NCBI GenBank assembly: GCA_016200955.1
Contig: JACQDU010000635.1
Coordinates: forward strand, 1-15,859
From: a bacterium
GTDB lineage: Bacteria > Planctomycetota > J058 > JACQDU01
Direction: 5' to 3'
Length of the DNA stretch: 15,859 nt
Shown piece after piece: positions 1-8,752 of the stretch. The notes beneath the pieces were generated by a model. The model was not told where the DNA came from. It did not search any database and saw nothing but the letters and a program-made list of their open reading frames with translations. Both the position numbers and the translations under genes were made by a program. Position 1 is the stretch's first letter; each line of letters opens with the position of its first letter.

Positions 1-506
1 CTCACGAAGTTGACGGCGACCGCACGCGAGCAGAGGTCGAACATGCGCCGGAGCGTGGCCTCGACGCGGACTTCCGTGCCCTCGGCCCTGAGACCGAAGA
101 GGCCGCAGCTCACGACGTAGTCGTAGGGCGGCTTCCTCTCGTGGTCGAGGATGTCGCCCGCGAGGAACCTGGGACCTCCCGTCGGGCGCTCGAACTTGCG
201 CCGGCACGCGGAGACGAAGTGGTCGCAGAGGTCGATGCCCGTGTAGTCCGGGACGATCCCGCGCGACGAGAGGTGCACGACGAAGTCGCCGAGCCCGCAG
301 CCCACGTCGAGGACGCTGCGCCCGTCGAGGTCGCCGACCTCGGCGAGGACCGCGAAGCGGCGCTGCTGCGACGTTCGCTGCTTGTAGCCCAGCGCGCGGA
401 AGTTGAAGCCGTGGCGGTCCGTCTCCCTCTCGTAGAACGTTCGCACCGCGTCCTTGTAAGCGTCGTACGGTGCCTGTGGATCGCGCCCTCGCGAGTCGTA
501 GATCAC
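1..506 (-). CDS. class I SAM-dependent methyltransferase (partial, C-terminus outside window)
   Basis: Transfers a methyl group from S-adenosylmethionine to an unknown acceptor, probably a sugar or lipid given its neighbours; the acceptor is inference. 168 codons are visible before the window edge. The SAM-binding motif I is clear as VLDVGCGLGDF (about residues 65-75), followed by the acidic motif II region YTGIDLCD (88-95) and a third Rossmann strand at FLAGDIL (114-120). Start is GTG at 506, chosen because it overlaps the stop of the upstream WbqC-like gene as GTGA and has a GAGGAG ribosome site 8 bases before it. The overlap implies translational coupling in one operon. The N-terminal 60 residues have no recognised motif. 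The family call is firm; substrate unknown. Confidence 0.88.
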   Translation of the reverse strand, partial: MIYDSRGRDPQAPYDAYKDAVRTFYERETDRHGFNFRALGYKQRTSQQRRFAVLAEVGDLDGRSVLDVGCGLGDFVVHLSSRGIVPDYTGIDLCDHFVSACRRKFERPTGGPRFLAGDILDHERKPPYDYVVSCGLFGLRAEGTEVRVEATLRRMFDLCSRAVAVNFV

Positions 507-1273
507 GCGACGCGCTCCTCTCGCTGGGGCGGAAACGTCTTCTCGAGCTCGCGCGTCTCGGACGGGGCGGCCTCGCCGCGGAGGATCGCGGCGCTCGCGG
601 GACCGCAGTTGAACAGGAGATCGATCACGGAGAGGCTCGGGATGAACGTTTCGTCACCTCCGACCTGCGCGTGGCGAGGGTGGTCGAAGACCTGCCAGCG
701 GACCGCGATCCCCTCGCTCTCGAGGAGGGCCACATCGAGGTAGTCGCGCGAGCCCCCCGAGCCCGAGAAGTAGACGGAGGCGTCGAGCACCCGGCACAGC
801 GACAGGATCATGCGCGTGCGCGCCCCGTCGATTCCCGGAAGGGACGAGCTCGCGAGGATCGGCGTCGCGATCTCGAGCTCGCGAAGGAAGAAAGCGAGGA
901 GATGCTCGTTCAGCGGGAGCAATCGCTCCCACGGCCGCGTCAGCGCGTGCTCGAGGAACGGCATGTAGCGGTCGAAGAACGGAGCCCTCCGGTAAGCGTG
1001 GCGGATCGTGCCGGCGATCCTCTCGCCCCACGTCGTCCTCCCGTCGCGCTTGTTGTCGATCTCCTTCTCGAAGATCCTCTCGCGCTGCGAGCCGCGCCGG
1101 ACGGGGACGACGAGCCACTGCACGCCATCGCGGGTCTTGATTCGGTTCCGGTTCTGGAAGTCCTGGCGCTCGAACTGGACGTGGTCGACGAGCACGAAGA
1201 CGTCGGCGCGGCGGATCTTGTCGAAGAAACCGAGCCACGGAAGGAAGAGCGACTGGTGTGCGGAAAGGATCAC
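503..1273 (-). CDS. WbqC-like family protein
   Basis: A 256-residue member of the WbqC-like family, known from O-antigen, lipopolysaccharide and other surface-glycan gene clusters; the exact reaction of the family is not settled. Hallmarks seen: N-terminal SAHQSLFLPWLGFFDKI (residues 4-20), then DVFVLVDHVQFERQDFQNRN (24-43), QWLVVPV (52-58), SGSGGSRDYLD (170-180) and a C-terminal PSLSVIDLLFNCG (212-224). The start is GTG at 1273, placed by an AGGAGG ribosome site 5 bases upstream (1279-1284) and by the usual family N-terminus; longer in-frame ATG starts upstream give an Arg/Pro-rich stretch that looks non-coding. It is the first gene of a pair with the methyltransferase, overlapping by 4 bases. 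Likely cytoplasmic, with no signal peptide or membrane segment. Confidence 0.92.
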   Translation of the reverse strand: MILSAHQSLFLPWLGFFDKIRRADVFVLVDHVQFERQDFQNRNRIKTRDGVQWLVVPVRRGSQRERIFEKEIDNKRDGRTTWGERIAGTIRHAYRRAPFFDRYMPFLEHALTRPWERLLPLNEHLLAFFLRELEIATPILASSSLPGIDGARTRMILSLCRVLDASVYFSGSGGSRDYLDVALLESEGIAVRWQVFDHPRHAQVGGDETFIPSLSVIDLLFNCGPASAAILRGEAAPSETRELEKTFPPQREERVA

Positions 1274-1676
1274 GGGCACCTCCTCGCAAGCTGCCGCAGC
1301 GGACGACGAAAGGACCTCGAGCGGCTCCGATGGAGGACGGCGCGGGCGCACGAAGCATGCCGCGCGCGGTCGGGCGTTTCCGGGCGGCTCGAGAGATCCA
1401 TCGTCGCGACCCCGGCCAGAGCGTCCGGGAAGTGCGGCGAATCCACGGCGGAGAGCGAACAAGAATGTGCGAGGTGCCGCCGGGCTTTGGCCGTCGCGGC
1501 GGCGGCGTCTCGGGCTCGTTTCCGGCACGAGCCGTGCGACTCCGGGGGACCCATATGGAAGTGCGAACGATCCCCGAGACGCCGGCGCCCATCGGTACCG
1601 CGAGGAACGTCCGCTTCGTGCGCGCGCCCGACGGGAGCGACCTCGAAGCGTTCCGCGGAGGAGGCGCCGACAGGGC
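1274..1676. other. divergent intergenic region between WbqC-like and PIG-L genes
   Basis: About 400 bases separating two divergent genes. It should carry promoters for both directions, but I see no convincing -35/-10 pair, sigma-54 site or strong hairpin. Reading frames through 1274-1554 give Arg/Pro-rich translations typical of GC-rich non-coding DNA. The last part (1555-1680) holds a possible small ORF listed separately. Confidence 0.6.
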
Positions 1677-1680
1677 ATGA
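1555..1680 (+). CDS. possible small ORF, 41 aa, overlapping PIG-L start
   Basis: A 41-codon frame from ATG 1555 whose TGA overlaps the ATG of the PIG-L gene as ATGA, an arrangement common for coupled genes and also seen at other junctions here. Third codon positions are mostly G or C, as in the real genes. The peptide contains NVRFVRAPDGSDLEAFR, faintly like the C-terminal strand of glyoxalase/VOC-type domains, but that resemblance is weak. There is only a poor purine stretch (GGGGGA) before the ATG. It could be a small coupled protein, a remnant of a larger gene, or chance. No function can be assigned. Confidence 0.3.
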   Translation: MEVRTIPETPAPIGTARNVRFVRAPDGSDLEAFRGGGADRA

Positions 1681-2327
1681 GCGTTCTCGTCATCGCTCCT
1701 CACGCGGACGACGAGGTCCTCGGGTGCGGAGGCCTCATCGCCCGTCGCGCCCGCGAAGGTCACGAGGTCGACCTCGTCATCGCCACGATCGGCGAGCGCT
1801 GCTCTCCCCCCGGAGTGCCGGGAGACGTGAGGCGCAGGGAGCTCCACGACGCCGCCGAGATCCTGGGCGCGCGCGAGCCGTCGATCCTCTACGAGGGCTA
1901 CGACGCGAAGCTCGACACGCTCCCCCGGCGCCACCTCGTCATGGGGATCGAGGCCGCCCTCGACCGAACGCGGTACGACGAGGTCTTCTTCAGCTATCCG
2001 TCTCACCACCAGGACCACCGCGCCATCTACGAGGCCGCCTTCGCCGCGCTCCGCGAGCGGGGCAAGCCGGGCCCCGGGCTCGTCGCGCTCTACGAGTACC
2101 CGTACGTCGGGTGGGCGCCCTCCGACATCCGCGGCGGGCGCTTCTACGTGGACATCGCGGAGGTCCTGCCGCAGAAGGAGCGCGCGCTCGCGGCCTACAG
2201 GTCGCGCCGGTGCGCTCCCGGGCACCCGACGGCGTGGGAGTCGGTCCACGCGCTCGCTCGCATGCGCGGCGTCGAGTGCGGCCGCCGCTTCGCCGAGCTC
2301 TTCTACGTGCTCAAGATGGTCGAGTGA
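1677..2327 (+). CDS. PIG-L family N-acetylglucosaminyl deacetylase
   Basis: A 216-residue zinc-dependent de-N-acetylase of the PIG-L/LmbE family, which removes acetyl groups from GlcNAc-type sugars on lipids, thiols or glycans. The zinc site is visible: PHADDE (residues 8-13, supplying His and Asp) after the first beta strand, and HHQDH (110-114) supplying the third metal ligand. Full family length, no signal peptide, cytoplasmic. The start ATG 1677 places the motif at the expected depth from the N-terminus; a GGAGGAGG purine run lies about 12 bases upstream, a little far. It lies beside WbqC-like and methyltransferase genes, so a role in surface-glycan or glycolipid building is likely. The specific substrate (for example a bacillithiol- or antibiotic-type intermediate) cannot be told from sequence. 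Confidence 0.93.
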   Translation: MSVLVIAPHADDEVLGCGGLIARRAREGHEVDLVIATIGERCSPPGVPGDVRRRELHDAAEILGAREPSILYEGYDAKLDTLPRRHLVMGIEAALDRTRYDEVFFSYPSHHQDHRAIYEAAFAALRERGKPGPGLVALYEYPYVGWAPSDIRGGRFYVDIAEVLPQKERALAAYRSRRCAPGHPTAWESVHALARMRGVECGRRFAELFYVLKMVE

Positions 2328-2374
2328 GCCACGCGAGCGAGCGAGCGGCGGTGAAGTCACGGACGCCCCGTCGG

Positions 2375-2428
2375 CCCGAACGAGAGAATCGAGGCTCGGG
2401 CTCGTTCGCGGCGCGACGAGCTTCGTCG
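2375..2428. terminator. candidate bidirectional terminator hairpins between convergent genes
   Basis: The 109-base gap between the convergent PIG-L and kinase-like genes holds two inverted repeats. CGAACGAG at 2377-2384 pairs with CTCGTTCG at 2401-2408. CGACGA at 2414-2419 pairs with TCGTCG at 2423-2428 around a 3-base loop. No T-run follows either, so intrinsic termination is uncertain. Confidence 0.35.
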
Positions 2429-2436
2429 TCGCGGGC

Positions 2437-3399
2437 TCAGTGCGTCCGCTTCGCTTTCTGCTGCTCGCCGACTTGCATGTGCAGACCCTGGAACGAGAGC
2501 ACGGCGTAGCCGACGAGCTGGACTGCGAAGGCGAGGCCCATGGCTCTCACGAAGAGCGTCGGGCTCGCCACGCAGAGCATGCTCGCGAGGACGACGAGCA
2601 GGAGAGCGGCAGACAGGATCCGGCCGAGCCCCCGCTGGATGTCGAGCGCGAGCGCCAGCGCGTTCCCGCTCCCGTAGCGTTCTTGCGGGTCGAGGGCGAC
2701 GCAGCGCTCGACGACGTACGCGAACGATCCGGGGACGCCCGGGAGTCGTGAGAGCCCGAGCCTCGCGAGGAGGATCTCGAGGGTCTCGCCGGGGCGCGGC
2801 GGCTCGCCGAGCAGGCACTCGCAGATGATCGCGCCCAGGGCGTAGACGTCGGCCGCGAAGCCGACCGCGCGCGAGCGCTCGTGCTGCTCCGGCGCCTTGT
2901 AAGGATCGAGCTCGCGGCGCTCCTCCGCGGCCTGTGCGCTCTCGCGGAAGTGTCTCGCGAGGCCGAGGCCGGCGACGAGCCACGTGCCGTCTTCTCCCAG
3001 GAAGACGTTCTCGGGTCGCAGGTCGAGATGGACGTAGCCCGCCTTGTGCGCTCGCCCGAGCGAGCGAGCGAGGACGCGGGCGATCTCGATCGTCTCGCGC
3101 GCCGGGATGGGCCCCTCGCGCAGGCGGTCCCGGAGCGTTCCGCGCGCGAGGAGGGGCGTGACGATGAACGGCCTCTCCTCTCCCGGGCGGATCTCGAGGA
3201 CGGGCACGAACCCGTCCGCCTCCAGGAGCGCTCCGCGGAGGCTTCTCTCCCGCTCGAGGCGCCGGAGCGCGGGCTCGGCGCCGCGGTCCAGCTTCCGGAT
3301 CGCGACCTCGCGACCGTCGGGAGCGCGCGCCCGCGAGACGACGCCCTTGCCCCCTCTCCCGAGCTCCTCGAGGAGCTCGTACGCGACGCGGGCGCTCAT
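2437..3399 (-). CDS. membrane-anchored Ser/Thr kinase-like protein, probable pseudokinase
   Basis: A 320-residue Hanks-type kinase fold (residues about 7-255) followed by two membrane segments (about 261-279 and 284-304) and a short basic tail, so the kinase domain faces the cytoplasm. Seen: glycine loop GRGGKG (14-19), a VAIRK strand (32-36) where the usual lysine position is Arg followed by Lys, catalytic loop HLDLRPEN (124-131; Asp and Asn kept, but Arg replaces the lysine of DLKPEN), and APE (169-171) and DVYALG (184-189) kept. The DFG motif reads GLG (144-146), losing the magnesium-binding Asp. This predicts weak or no catalysis and a docking or sensing role. It is the last gene of the FHA-glycosyltransferase operon, overlapping the glycosyltransferase by ATGA. 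It could still be an atypical active kinase. Confidence 0.9.
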   Translation of the reverse strand: MSARVAYELLEELGRGGKGVVSRARAPDGREVAIRKLDRGAEPALRRLERERSLRGALLEADGFVPVLEIRPGEERPFIVTPLLARGTLRDRLREGPIPARETIEIARVLARSLGRAHKAGYVHLDLRPENVFLGEDGTWLVAGLGLARHFRESAQAAEERRELDPYKAPEQHERSRAVGFAADVYALGAIICECLLGEPPRPGETLEILLARLGLSRLPGVPGSFAYVVERCVALDPQERYGSGNALALALDIQRGLGRILSAALLLVVLASMLCVASPTLFVRAMGLAFAVQLVGYAVLSFQGLHMQVGEQQKAKRTH

Positions 3400-5102
3400 G
3401 CGACGCCGGCCTGGCCGGGCGAGCCCGCGCCGTTCGCCGAGGGCGACTCCGCGGCCACGTAGCGGGCGTGCCAGACCGCGGGAACGCTCAGGGAGACGTC
3501 GAGCATCGCGACGAGCTTGCAGGTGTCGAGCGCGATCACGTAGAGCGGCTTCATGAGGAAGATCCACGGGATGAGCGCGATCGACTCCTCCTCGACGAAC
3601 ACCGCGAAGATGGCCGAGACGAGGTCGAGCCCCATGAGCGAGACGAACCACGCGAGGAGGATCCCCGGGTAAACCTCGGGATCGAACAGCGCGAGCTTCA
3701 CGAAGATGAGGACTCCCATGACGCTGAAGGGAGGCCAGATGATCGACTCGAAGACCATGTAGCCCAGGAGGACGAGCGACGCCGGCTCTCGATCGCGGCG
3801 CAGCCACTGCACGAACACGACCGCGACTCCCCCGCACGCGAGCGCCGCGACGGCTCCGAGGGCTCCGAGCTTTCCCGCGACGACGAGCGCGACGAGCGCC
3901 GCGACGAGGATCCCGAAGGCGGCGCAGCCCGCCGCGACGGTGCGCCCGTCCAGCGGGCGCCTCCCCTCCCCGATCGCGCCGAACCAGTGCCGGAGGTGCT
4001 TCACGGACGCCGAGAGGACGCCTCGCAGCCATCGGTAGCGTTGGCGGTAGAGGTCCTTGAGCTTCCCGCGGCCCTCCGTCGCGACGGTGGCCCTGGGCTC
4101 GTACGAGATCCCGCGCTTCTTGTTCCTCCACGCCCAGCGGAGGAGCGCGAGCGTCAGGTCGCAGTCCTCGGCCAGCGTGTCGTACTCGTAGGGCCCGTGC
4201 TCCGGGTGGGAGGGCTGGCCCTCGAGCTCGAAGGGAGGCAGGTCGCGCGCGATCTCATCGAGCACGTCGACGCGGAACATGCCGCACGGTCCGGGAATGA
4301 TCGAGACGGCGAGGAAGTAAGCCTGCGCTCGCCTGAGGAAGCCGTGGCCGACGTTGAACTCGAGCGCCTGGAGCGACTCCCAGAAAGGGAAACCGTGCTC
4401 GCCGAATCCGGTCCCGCCGATCCAGTTCGTGACGCGGCACTGCCCCGCGCTCGCGACGATGCCCGGGTCCTGGAAGTGGACGGCCATCTTCTCGAGGACG
4501 CCCGGGGAGACGATCGTGTCGCCGTCCACGCACAGGATGAGCGCCGCTCCCCGGCGCTTCGCCTCGGCGAAGCCCAGGTTGAGCGCGGAGGCCTTCCCGC
4601 CGTTCGGCTTCTGCAGCACGACGAACTTGCCGTCCATCCGCTCGGACGCGAACATGCGGATGAGCTCCGGCGTCCCGTCGAGTTGCTCGTCCTTTCCGTC
4701 GATCACGACGATCACCTGGTAATCGCCCGGATATCGCAGGTCGTCGACGCTCTGGAGGCTCCTCTCGATCGCCTCTCTCTCCTTGTAGACGGGGACGATC
4801 ACGGCGACGCGCGGCCACGCTCCGTCGGGGTACGGAGGCGGGTCCTCGCGCAGGACCGTGTCGAGCCACGAGAACGTGATGAGGAGCGCGTAGCGGATCG
4901 AGACGAGGAACGAGAACGCCATGATGAGGACCGTGATCGGCCCTCCCACCGAGGAGCCGAGCGTGCGGTCGCTCCCGGAGGTCAGCTCGCTCGCGAGCTG
5001 GGCGCCGAAGAGGAACGTGAGCGTGCAGGCGCCGACGAAGCCCAGGACGAGCGTGCCGAAGATGACGCCGTGACGGAGGAGGTCGCTCCTCGCGCGGGCC
5101 AC
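3396..5102 (-). CDS. family 2 processive membrane glycosyltransferase
   Basis: A 568-residue inner-membrane polysaccharide synthase-like enzyme of the BcsA/PgaC/hyaluronan-synthase type. Two N-terminal membrane segments (about 11-34 and 54-79) precede a cytoplasmic GT-A domain (97-360), and several C-terminal membrane segments follow (about 389-530). GT2 signatures are all present: VAVIVPVYKE (99-108), the NGGKASALN nucleotide-sugar region (167-175), DGD (193-195), the ED base motif in TLAEDCD (309-315) and QRYRW (354-358), which marks processive enzymes. GTG start at 5102, one base after the FHA stop; the ribosome site is weak, so translation is probably coupled to the FHA gene. Sugar and polymer are unknown. 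The position between an FHA protein and a kinase-like protein suggests phosphorylation-linked control, which is inference. Confidence 0.93.
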   Translation of the reverse strand: MARARSDLLRHGVIFGTLVLGFVGACTLTFLFGAQLASELTSGSDRTLGSSVGGPITVLIMAFSFLVSIRYALLITFSWLDTVLREDPPPYPDGAWPRVAVIVPVYKEREAIERSLQSVDDLRYPGDYQVIVVIDGKDEQLDGTPELIRMFASERMDGKFVVLQKPNGGKASALNLGFAEAKRRGAALILCVDGDTIVSPGVLEKMAVHFQDPGIVASAGQCRVTNWIGGTGFGEHGFPFWESLQALEFNVGHGFLRRAQAYFLAVSIIPGPCGMFRVDVLDEIARDLPPFELEGQPSHPEHGPYEYDTLAEDCDLTLALLRWAWRNKKRGISYEPRATVATEGRGKLKDLYRQRYRWLRGVLSASVKHLRHWFGAIGEGRRPLDGRTVAAGCAAFGILVAALVALVVAGKLGALGAVAALACGGVAVVFVQWLRRDREPASLVLLGYMVFESIIWPPFSVMGVLIFVKLALFDPEVYPGILLAWFVSLMGLDLVSAIFAVFVEEESIALIPWIFLMKPLYVIALDTCKLVAMLDVSLSVPAVWHARYVAAESPSANGAGSPGQAGVA

Positions 5103-5103
5103 C

Positions 5104-6000
5104 TCAGGCGCGTCGGACGCGAACGGTGGCGACGCGGCGAGCCCGCCCCTCCGACTCGGCGTCCTCGTCGCGGCGGAAGAGGACCGCGCCCCGGCCGCGC
5201 TCGGGGCTCGCCTCGATCATGACGATGCTCGCGGGGGCACGCTCGACGTCCTCCACGAGCTCCCGCCAACTCCCGACCTCGCTCACGATTCCCAGGTCGC
5301 GGAAGACGACGTAGCGGCCCGGGTGAGGAGGAGCGGCCTGGATGCGCTGGATGATCCTCGAGGCGCGCGGCTCGTCGTGCGTCATCTCGCCCGGCTTGTG
5401 GAGCCAGGTCCGGCCGGACGCGGCGAGGTCCCGCATCCCCGCGCTGCGAGGCGGCCACTCGAGCGAACCCGCCTCGATGATCTTGTCCATGCCGCGCACG
5501 TAGCGGTCGAAGATCGGGCGCTCCATGAGGCCGCAGGCGTGCGAGCCGAGGCCGACGGTCGAGAACGGCCGGCGGCACTCCGCGGGCTCTCCCGCGGGGA
5601 GCCTGTGGTCGTCGAGCCAGGTCCCGTTCGTGCTGCCCAGGTCCACGAGAGCCCAGACGCCGTCCGCGTTCCGCAGGAAGCGCGCGTGTCGCCGCGAGAC
5701 CGTCTGCTGGGCGACCACGATGTCGTTCTGATCGCCGCGGCCGATCTGGAGCTGCGTGGCTTCCGGAGAGACGCGCGGCCCGGCGACGTTCCTGGCGAGG
5801 AGGCGCGGCAGGGAGAAGACCATCCCGTCCCAGGGGGCGGCGCGCGCTTCCTCGACGTTGGAGACGAGCACCGGGAACTCGAGCGCGAGCTCCTCGGGTC
5901 CGTTCCACCGCCGGACGACATCGAGCAGAGCGAACGCTCCCGCTGCGGAGCCTCGCGGCTCCGAGCCCGTCCCGGAGGACGAGACGTTCGGCTCGGACAT
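5104..6000 (-). CDS. FHA-domain protein, first gene of polysaccharide operon
   Basis: A 298-residue cytoplasmic protein with one forkhead-associated domain (about residues 83-150), a phosphothreonine-peptide binder. Core motifs are intact: IGRGDQNDIVV (86-96), the SRRHARF phosphate-binding segment (102-108) and DLGSTNGTWL (120-129). The N-terminal 80 residues and the C-terminal half (160-298) have no family I recognise; the C-terminal half is not low-complexity until its charged end, so it may hold a second small domain. Start ATG 6000 is preceded by a good GAGGAAGG ribosome site. It leads the operon with the glycosyltransferase (1-base gap) and the pseudokinase. A plausible job is recruiting a phosphorylated partner to the synthase. 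The upstream region carries a sigma-54-like promoter (6106-6120). Confidence 0.88.
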   Translation of the reverse strand: MSEPNVSSSGTGSEPRGSAAGAFALLDVVRRWNGPEELALEFPVLVSNVEEARAAPWDGMVFSLPRLLARNVAGPRVSPEATQLQIGRGDQNDIVVAQQTVSRRHARFLRNADGVWALVDLGSTNGTWLDDHRLPAGEPAECRRPFSTVGLGSHACGLMERPIFDRYVRGMDKIIEAGSLEWPPRSAGMRDLAASGRTWLHKPGEMTHDEPRASRIIQRIQAAPPHPGRYVVFRDLGIVSEVGSWRELVEDVERAPASIVMIEASPERGRGAVLFRRDEDAESEGRARRVATVRVRRA

Positions 6001-6105
6001 CGTTCACCTTCCTCTTCCGTCGAGCTCTCTCGCCGGCCCCGGCTCGATCCCGCATCTCGTGCTTCGGGCGGCTCCCTCCGCGCCACGACCCCGGGACGCT
6101 TCCTC

Positions 6106-6120
6106 GCACGCCGGATGCCA
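6106..6120 (-). promoter_or_regulatory. candidate sigma-54 (-24/-12) promoter for FHA operon
   Basis: On the minus strand the sequence reads TGGCAT, five bases, then GTGC. This gives the exact GG-N10-GC spacing of the consensus TGGCAC-N5-TTGC, with one mismatch in each half. Transcription would start near 6095, leaving a leader of about 95 bases before the FHA ATG. The divergent gene encodes an NtrC-type activator, which supports the idea. GC-rich DNA makes chance matches possible. Confidence 0.35.
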
Positions 6121-6222
6121 GAGACGGGGAAGCGGCACGGAGCGCGTGGTTCCGTTTGTTTCGAGTGCCCTTGCGCGGAGCGCCGCCGCCGGCCACGTCG
6201 CGCGCTCCCCCGAGTGGTTGGA

Positions 6223-6244
6223 ACGGGGCTTTAGAACGCCCCGT
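6223..6244. promoter_or_regulatory. inverted repeat, candidate activator site (perfect 7-bp arms)
   Basis: ACGGGGC (6223-6229) and GCCCCGT (6238-6244) form a perfect dyad around 8 bases (TTTAGAAC), an unusually AT-rich spot in this region. Its centre is about 140 bases upstream of the transcription start predicted from the sigma-54-like site, the usual distance for an NtrC-type enhancer. It could instead be a hairpin. Confidence 0.4.
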
Positions 6245-6278
6245 CGCGGGGCTCGCAAGTACGAACGACGTGCCCGGC

Positions 6279-6320
6279 AAGACATGAGCCGTGATTCGCC
6301 ATGCCGTGGGCTCATGCCTT
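6279..6320. promoter_or_regulatory. large inverted repeat, 12-base arms with one mismatch
   Basis: AAGACATGAGCC (6279-6290) is mirrored by GGCTCATGCCTT (6309-6320), with one mismatch and an 18-base spacer. Eight consecutive bases of each arm, CATGAGCC/GGCTCATG, match perfectly. It lies in the divergent region between the FHA operon and the response-regulator operon, so it could be an operator or enhancer for either, or fold as an RNA hairpin if the leader begins upstream. Confidence 0.45.
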
Positions 6321-6341
6321 TCGACCCGAGCGTCCGCGATC

Positions 6342-6355
6342 GTGGCGGTCGCCAC
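6342..6355. promoter_or_regulatory. short perfect dyad GTGGCG-GT-CGCCAC
   Basis: GTGGCG (6342-6347) and CGCCAC (6350-6355) flank a 2-base spacer. It is the third inverted repeat within about 130 bases of the divergent regulatory region. Short GC dyads occur by chance in such DNA, so this is a weak operator candidate on its own. Confidence 0.25.
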
Positions 6356-6477
6356 CGAACCTCGAGAGATTCCTTGCCTTGGAGATTCGACACGGGTCGT
6401 TGAGCCCCCGTTGCACGGTCGAGGCGTTCGGGCGATGCCGGCGAGACGGACGAGCACGGATCGCCCGGGAGGACGCG

Positions 6478-7988
<1,511 letters not shown>

Positions 7989-7992
<4 letters not shown>

Positions 7993-8702
7993 GCGCCGCT
8001 CTCGAAACGGACCCGGCGCCCACCGAGAGGTACTCGCGCCTCCTGCTCCCGTCCGCGTACGAGGCCGGGAGCGCCGAGCTCGAGGAGATCCTCTCCGGGA
8101 TCGCGCACGAGGTCCGGAACTCGCTCCACGTGCTCGCGTGGAGCCTGGGGGAGCTCAGACGAGCTCGTCCGGGACACGACGAGGCCCGCGAGAAGGCGAC
8201 CTCGAAGATCGAGAACGCGGCCCAGGAGGTCGAGGTCCTCACCGCCGAGACGCTCGAGCTCGTGCGACCGATGAAGCTCGAGCGAGGGCGCTTCTCCCTG
8301 GACGAGATCGCCGAGAGCGTGCGAAGGGGAGTCTCGGCTTCCGCGAATCCCGCGGGCGTGCTCGTCGCCATCGACTGCGTGGGAGGTCCGGTGCAGGGTC
8401 TCCTCGATGCCCCGAGGGTCCGGGACGCGATCGTGCGCATCGTCCTGAACGCGATCGAGGCGTCGCCTCGCGACGGCACCGTGGCCGTCGTCGCACGCTT
8501 CCGGGACGGGTCGCTCCTCGTGACGATCGAGGACCAGGGAACGGGTGTCTGCCGGGGGCTCAGGGCGCGGCGGCGCATGGCGCTCGCGTGCCACGCCGTC
8601 GAGGCGCACGGCGGGACGCTCGAGCTGGCGACGCTCGAAGCGGGGCACCGCGTGATCATGTCGCTGCCGCTCGGCGCCCGGAGCGATTCTCTCTCGGCCT
8701 AG
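7989..8702 (+). CDS. soluble histidine kinase-like protein with shortened ATP lid
   Basis: A 237-residue partner of the upstream response regulator (ATGA overlap). No membrane segment and no sensory domain of note precede the dimerisation helix. H-box ILSGIAHEVRN gives the phospho-accepting His at residue 40; N-box RIVLNAIEAS has Asn 154; G1 box EDQGTGV is at 181-187. After G1 only about ten residues lead to the helix ALACHAVEAHGGTL, so the usual F box and the GTGLGL G2 box are absent. A complete kinase would normally have a longer ATP lid here. It may therefore be a poor ATPase working as a phosphotransfer protein or phosphatase, or be activated by another kinase. The signal must come from a partner protein or a cytoplasmic cue. 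Confidence 0.87.
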
Positions 8703-8717
8703 AGCGGAGCTCCGCTC
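8702..8717. promoter_or_regulatory. 16-bp perfect palindrome upstream of TMTC-like gene
   Basis: GAGCGGAG followed directly by its reverse complement CTCCGCTC, starting at the last base of the histidine kinase stop codon. Its centre lies about 42 bases before the transcription start expected from the TACAAT box, where a class II activator would bind. With no -35 box visible, an activator site is attractive; a short terminator hairpin is the alternative. Confidence 0.45.
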
Positions 8718-8739
8718 CTCCCGCGACAGTCGCAAGCAG

Positions 8740-8752
8740 TACAATGAGCGGG
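8740..8752 (+). promoter_or_regulatory. -10 box TACAAT with predicted leaderless start
   Basis: TACAAT at 8740-8745 is a good -10 element in very GC-rich surroundings. Six bases separate it from the GTG start at 8752, so transcription would begin at or next to the start codon. No Shine-Dalgarno sequence precedes the GTG. Together these suggest a leaderless mRNA. No clear -35 box is present at the proper spacing. Confidence 0.5.

Noticed and set aside
1274..1693. Longer N-terminus for the WbqC-like protein (start at 1693)
   Set aside because: The extra 140 residues are Arg/Pro/Ser-rich without family similarity, and GTG 1273 has an AGGAGG site.
3468..5222. Long plus-strand frame opposite the glycosyltransferase
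   Set aside because: Asp/Glu/Arg-rich shadow; the minus strand has all GT2 signature motifs.
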